From Ramlibacter sp. (lineage in GTDB: Bacteria > Pseudomonadota > Gammaproteobacteria > Burkholderiales > Burkholderiaceae_C), in NCBI GenBank assembly GCA_021156245.1, contig JAJNBO010000125.1, positions 1 to 7,152 on the forward strand: a stretch of DNA of 7,152 bases, in the 5' to 3' direction. Shown here piece after piece: positions 5,428-7,152 of this stretch (positions are counted from its first letter, which is position 1; every line of letters begins with the position of its first letter). The notes under the pieces were generated by a model, which saw nothing but the letters and a program-made list of their open reading frames with translations, was not told the origin of the DNA and searched no databases. A program made the translations under genes and the position numbers.

Positions 5428-6093
5428 ATGGGGCTGATTGGCAGGATCTTCAAGGGCAAGGACAACCGGGAGGGCGGTCCGGCCAGTTCGCAGTTCTACG
5501 AGAGCGAACCGTCCTCGGGCGACGAGCAGACGCGCAATGCGCCGAGGCGCGAGCTGGTGCAGGTCGTGCTGCGGGACACGATGCGCAAGCACGGCATCCC
5601 GTCGGACTGGATCGAATGCCGCGTGCTGTCCACCGTCAGCCGCACCGGGCGGCCCGGCCTGCACGTCAACTTCGTGGTGAAGAGCGCGCACCACCAGATG
5701 CTCGGATACGTCTTCGCCTTCCAGGGCAGCTTCGAGCGCGAGCTCTCCCGTTTCGAGCCGCGCGCGCGCGACTGGCTCATGAGCCTGGCGTGGGAGTTCC
5801 AGGACTTCAAGGCCGAGGAACTGCCGGATCCCAAGACCTTCGCCGCCAGCGGCCCCGCCCCGCTGGCGGAGCTGAAGGAAGCGCATACGGCCATGTCGTT
5901 CGCGCCCACCCACGACCCGCTCGCCGAAGAGGACGCACGCAAGACCGAGGCCGACATCGAGCAGGACCTGAAGGCCCTGTTCGCGATCCGCGACGCGGCG
6001 CTGGCCGAGGCCGCGGGCAAGGCGCCGCCCGCGGGCCACGCCGACTTCCAGCGCACCCAGCCCTTCGAGGACTCGGGCAGCAAGGGCATCTGA
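5428..6093 (+). CDS. Hypothetical protein, FHA-gene partner with acidic TQPFED tail
   Basis: A 221-residue soluble protein of unknown function. The N-terminus is MGLIGRIFKGKDN, followed by a flexible Ser/Gly/Glu stretch to about residue 36. A compact mixed domain follows at about 38-130: an Arg-rich helix with RRELVQVVLRDTMRKHGIP (40-58), WIECRVL, then strand-like LHVNFVVKS (78-86) and YVFAFQGSF (94-102). Residues 131-165 are Pro/Ala-rich, 168-197 a charged helix, and the tail has DFQRTQPFED (206-215). Two starts are possible. ATG 5410 overlaps the FHA stop (ATGA) and would add six residues, but its AGGGA touches the start codon. ATG 5428 lies seven bases after CACAAT, a -10-like hexamer, and gives the more natural N-terminus, so I chose it. 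The Thr-containing tail beside an FHA gene makes a phospho-dependent partnership conceivable; this is inference. Confidence 0.85.
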   Translation: MGLIGRIFKGKDNREGGPASSQFYESEPSSGDEQTRNAPRRELVQVVLRDTMRKHGIPSDWIECRVLSTVSRTGRPGLHVNFVVKSAHHQMLGYVFAFQGSFERELSRFEPRARDWLMSLAWEFQDFKAEELPDPKTFAASGPAPLAELKEAHTAMSFAPTHDPLAEEDARKTEADIEQDLKALFAIRDAALAEAAGKAPPAGHADFQRTQPFEDSGSKGI

Positions 6094-6098
6094 GCGCC

Positions 6099-6118
6099 GC
6101 CTGGCCCGCGGGCCAGGC
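6099..6118. terminator. GC-rich palindrome, likely weak intrinsic terminator
   Basis: A perfect 20-base inverted repeat (core CCTGGCCCGCGGGCCAGG at 6100-6117) begins five bases after the stop codon at 6093. It forms an 8-bp stem with a CGCG loop. Only TCTT follows, so the U-tract is poor. Position and strength suggest the 3' end of the FHA operon transcript, by termination or as an RNA-end-protecting hairpin. Confidence 0.6.
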
Positions 6119-6155
6119 TCTTGCAATCGGCCGCGGCAGCCCTCAGCTGCGGTCC

Positions 6156-6488
6156 ATGAACACCACCGCCACCAAGAACCTCGTCATGCTGGCCCGCATG
6201 CTCGAGCGGCTGGACCGCAGCGCCGAAGCGGTCGACGCGCAGCAGTACCGCGGCGTGGTGGAGCACCTGAGCGACGTGCTGCGTTCGGTGCCCCATGACG
6301 CGGCGCTCGACGCCGTGCTCGAAGCTTCGCCCGCCACCGCGGAGCTGTACGAGAACCTGCAGTACGAGCACGCCGGGCTGTGCCGCTCGCCACTCGAGCC
6401 GTCGCTCAACGCCGAACTGGCGGCCCGCGCCGCCATCGACGCCGCCCGCCGCCGTCCCGCTCAGCCGAAGGAAGCCACCGGCTCGTAA
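6156..6488 (+). CDS. Small helical protein, function unknown
   Basis: A 110-residue protein that I do not recognise. It has no signal peptide, membrane segment, cofactor motif or zinc site; the single Cys is at 76. It appears almost entirely helical. Residues 9-46 form an amphipathic stretch (LVMLARMLERLDRSAEAVD, then QYRGVVEHLSDVL), and about 50-73 make a second helix with TAELYENLQYEHAGLC (61-76). A C-terminal Ala/Arg helix and a charged tail end it. The composition would suit a small helical-bundle or subunit-interaction protein. No clear Shine-Dalgarno precedes the ATG, and a small stem (GCAGC/GCTGC, roughly 6136-6150) lies just upstream. It sits behind the palindrome ending the FHA operon, so it likely has its own promoter; a weak TGCAAT at 6122-6127 is the only -10-like hexamer. 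Its last 28 bases overlap the convergent RNA-ligase gene. Confidence 0.75.
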   Translation: MNTTATKNLVMLARMLERLDRSAEAVDAQQYRGVVEHLSDVLRSVPHDAALDAVLEASPATAELYENLQYEHAGLCRSPLEPSLNAELAARAAIDAARRRPAQPKEATGS

Positions 6489-6982
6489 CCGCGCCCCCCG
6501 GCCAGCGACTGCACCAGCACGTAGGGCGCCCGGACGCCCCAGGCGACCGGCTGCACCGGCGCCGGCGGGTGCGCTCCGAAGCCCTTGCGCGCCAGCGTCA
6601 CGTGCGGCCGCCAGGGACGGCTGTCGACCGGCAGGTCGAGCGCGCGCAGCCGATCCGCCAGCGCTTCGTGCAAGGCACGCAGTGCGGGCTGCACCCGGGT
6701 CGCTTCGAGCACGGCGATGCCCCCGGGCCAGACCGTCGCGTGATCGAGCACCATCTCACCCCCCGCCCAATCCAACTGCAGGCCTTGTCGCAGCGCGGGG
6801 AGGCGATCGCCTGCCACGTTGCCGATGAAATGGAGCGTGATGTGCAGCCGCTCCGGCCGCGTGCGGCGCGCCGTCGCCGGCCAGTCCCAGGCTTCGGCGT
6901 GCGCGTGCAAGGCCGCGCGCGTGCCGTCGTCGGGCCAGAGGCCCAGGAAGAGGCGAAGCGATGGAGCAGGGGTGGAAGACAC
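6461..6982 (-). CDS. thpR: RNA 2',3'-cyclic phosphodiesterase / 2'-5' RNA ligase
   Basis: A 173-residue member of the 2H phosphoesterase superfamily, cytoplasmic. Members open 2',3'-cyclic phosphates on RNA and can join 2'-5' ends in vitro; the physiological substrate is unclear. Both catalytic tetrapeptides are present at proper spacing: His47-Ile-Thr-Leu50 within LHITLHFIGN, and His127-Val-Thr-Leu130 within WRPHVTLARKGF. The N-terminal strand LRLFLGLWPDD (9-19) and the C-terminal YVLVQSL (154-160) also fit, as does the length (usual about 175-190). I chose the GTG at 6982 because the fold begins a few residues later and no downstream Met precedes it. The open frame extends upstream to an ATG at 7102, but that stretch has no family character and runs through a terminator-like hairpin. 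No ribosome-binding site precedes the GTG: the T-tract of that hairpin ends one base before it. It converges with the 110-aa gene. Confidence 0.9.
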   Translation of the reverse strand: MSSTPAPSLRLFLGLWPDDGTRAALHAHAEAWDWPATARRTRPERLHITLHFIGNVAGDRLPALRQGLQLDWAGGEMVLDHATVWPGGIAVLEATRVQPALRALHEALADRLRALDLPVDSRPWRPHVTLARKGFGAHPPAPVQPVAWGVRAPYVLVQSLAGGRGYEPVASFG

Positions 6983-6983
6983 G

Positions 6984-7007
6984 AAAAAAACGAGCCCCGC
7001 AGGGCTC
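6984..7007 (-). terminator. Strong intrinsic terminator-like hairpin reading toward thpR
   Basis: On the minus strand, GAGCCC-TGCG-GGGCTC (7007 down to 6992; a perfect 6-bp stem with a 4-base loop) is followed by G and then seven T (6990-6984). This is the textbook shape of a Rho-independent terminator for leftward transcription. On the plus strand no T-run follows, so it is one-directional. It ends one base before the chosen thpR start codon, where a ribosome-binding site would normally be. Confidence 0.75.
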
Positions 7008-7152
7008 CAAGCTCGTACTTCTGTTCCGGATGAGCAGCATCGTGCCCCCGGAAGCGATACAGTCACGGCCAATGTACAGGCGGAGGGAGGCGGTGCGCCC
7101 AAGGGAAAACGAGCGCACCGGCATGCAGTCCGACCGCCGCGAACAACGATGA
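7008..7152. other. Window-edge region without a confident gene; inverted repeat and short frame
   Basis: An 8-bp inverted repeat, CGGTGCGC at 7091-7098 and GCGCACCG at 7113-7120, encloses a 14-base loop. A purine-rich GGAGGGAGG (7082-7090) precedes it. A -10-like TACAGT lies at 7058-7063. A short plus-strand frame could begin at ATG 7072 (26 residues) or GTG 7093 (19 residues, six bases after GGAGG) and ends at TGA 7150-7152, overlapping a possible ATG at 7149 for a gene beyond the window. The product is Arg-rich with no recognisable motif, so I do not call it a gene. Confidence 0.35.

Noticed and set aside
4999..6126. 375-codon minus-strand frame opposite the FHA gene and its partner
   Set aside because: The plus strand has an unmistakable FHA domain. 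The antisense translation is compositionally biased and lacks domains.
6756..7124. Frameshifted N-terminal extension of thpR joined through the T7 run (Met at 7040)
   Set aside because: A one-base slip at the T-tract would fuse a GGGGG-preceded ATG to the thpR frame. The RNA-ligase fold is already complete from GTG 6982, and the extra residues match nothing in the family.
6961..7152. 63-codon plus-strand frame at the right end
   Set aside because: It begins inside the N-terminal coding region of thpR on the other strand and runs through the terminator hairpin. The translation has no recognisable features; only its last 19-26 codons have any start signal.
1..7152. CRISPR arrays, tRNA/rRNA genes, insertion sequences, attachment sites
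   Set aside because: No spaced direct repeats, cloverleaf-like stretches, transposase motifs or terminal inverted repeats were seen on either strand by eye.

Overview
The window is very GC-rich, densely coding DNA with G/C-ending codons throughout. The gene families (YbfB/YjiJ-type MFS carrier, tandem-FHA protein, DUF2721 membrane protein, ThpR-type 2'-5' RNA ligase) and the weak, SD-poor promoters suggest a betaproteobacterium of the Burkholderiales, perhaps a Comamonadaceae member such as Ramlibacter or Variovorax. This is recognition by eye, not a database match. Nothing marks it as a mobile region: there is no IS, integrase, tRNA, rRNA or CRISPR, and composition looks uniform.

Layout. 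(1) 1-2071, plus strand: a tightly coupled cell-wall cassette made of an L,D-transpeptidase (its 5' end cut by the window edge), a small Ala/Pro-rich lipoprotein, and an M23 (LytM-type) metallopeptidase that is itself a lipoprotein. Stops and starts overlap, so the three are probably one operon acting on periplasmic peptidoglycan. (2) 2031-3308, minus strand: a YbfB/YjiJ-family MFS transporter whose 3' end overlaps that of the peptidase gene. (3) 3371-4743, plus strand: an unrecognised 300-residue soluble protein, divergent from the MFS gene across 62 bp, followed 2 bp later by a DUF2721 inner-membrane protein. (4) 4802-6093, plus strand: a two-FHA-domain protein with its own candidate promoter, followed by an unknown soluble protein that ends in a Thr-Gln-Pro-Phe-Glu-Asp tail. 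(5) 6156-6488, plus strand: a small helical protein of unknown function. (6) 6461-6982, minus strand: a 2'-5' RNA ligase / cyclic phosphodiesterase, convergent with and overlapping the preceding gene. Its start codon lies one base after a strong terminator-like hairpin and T-tract. (7) 7008-7152: no confident gene; a long-loop inverted repeat and the end of a short reading frame sit at the window edge.

The best leads are the coupled L,D-transpeptidase / lipoprotein / M23 cassette, in which the two lipoproteins carry different sorting residues after the lipid-bearing Cys; the FHA gene paired with a partner that has a possible phosphothreonine docking tail; the orphan 300-aa protein with two immunity-protein-like half-repeats; and the terminator that abuts the RNA-ligase start. 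No complete, clearly novel system such as a defence or toxin cassette is visible.
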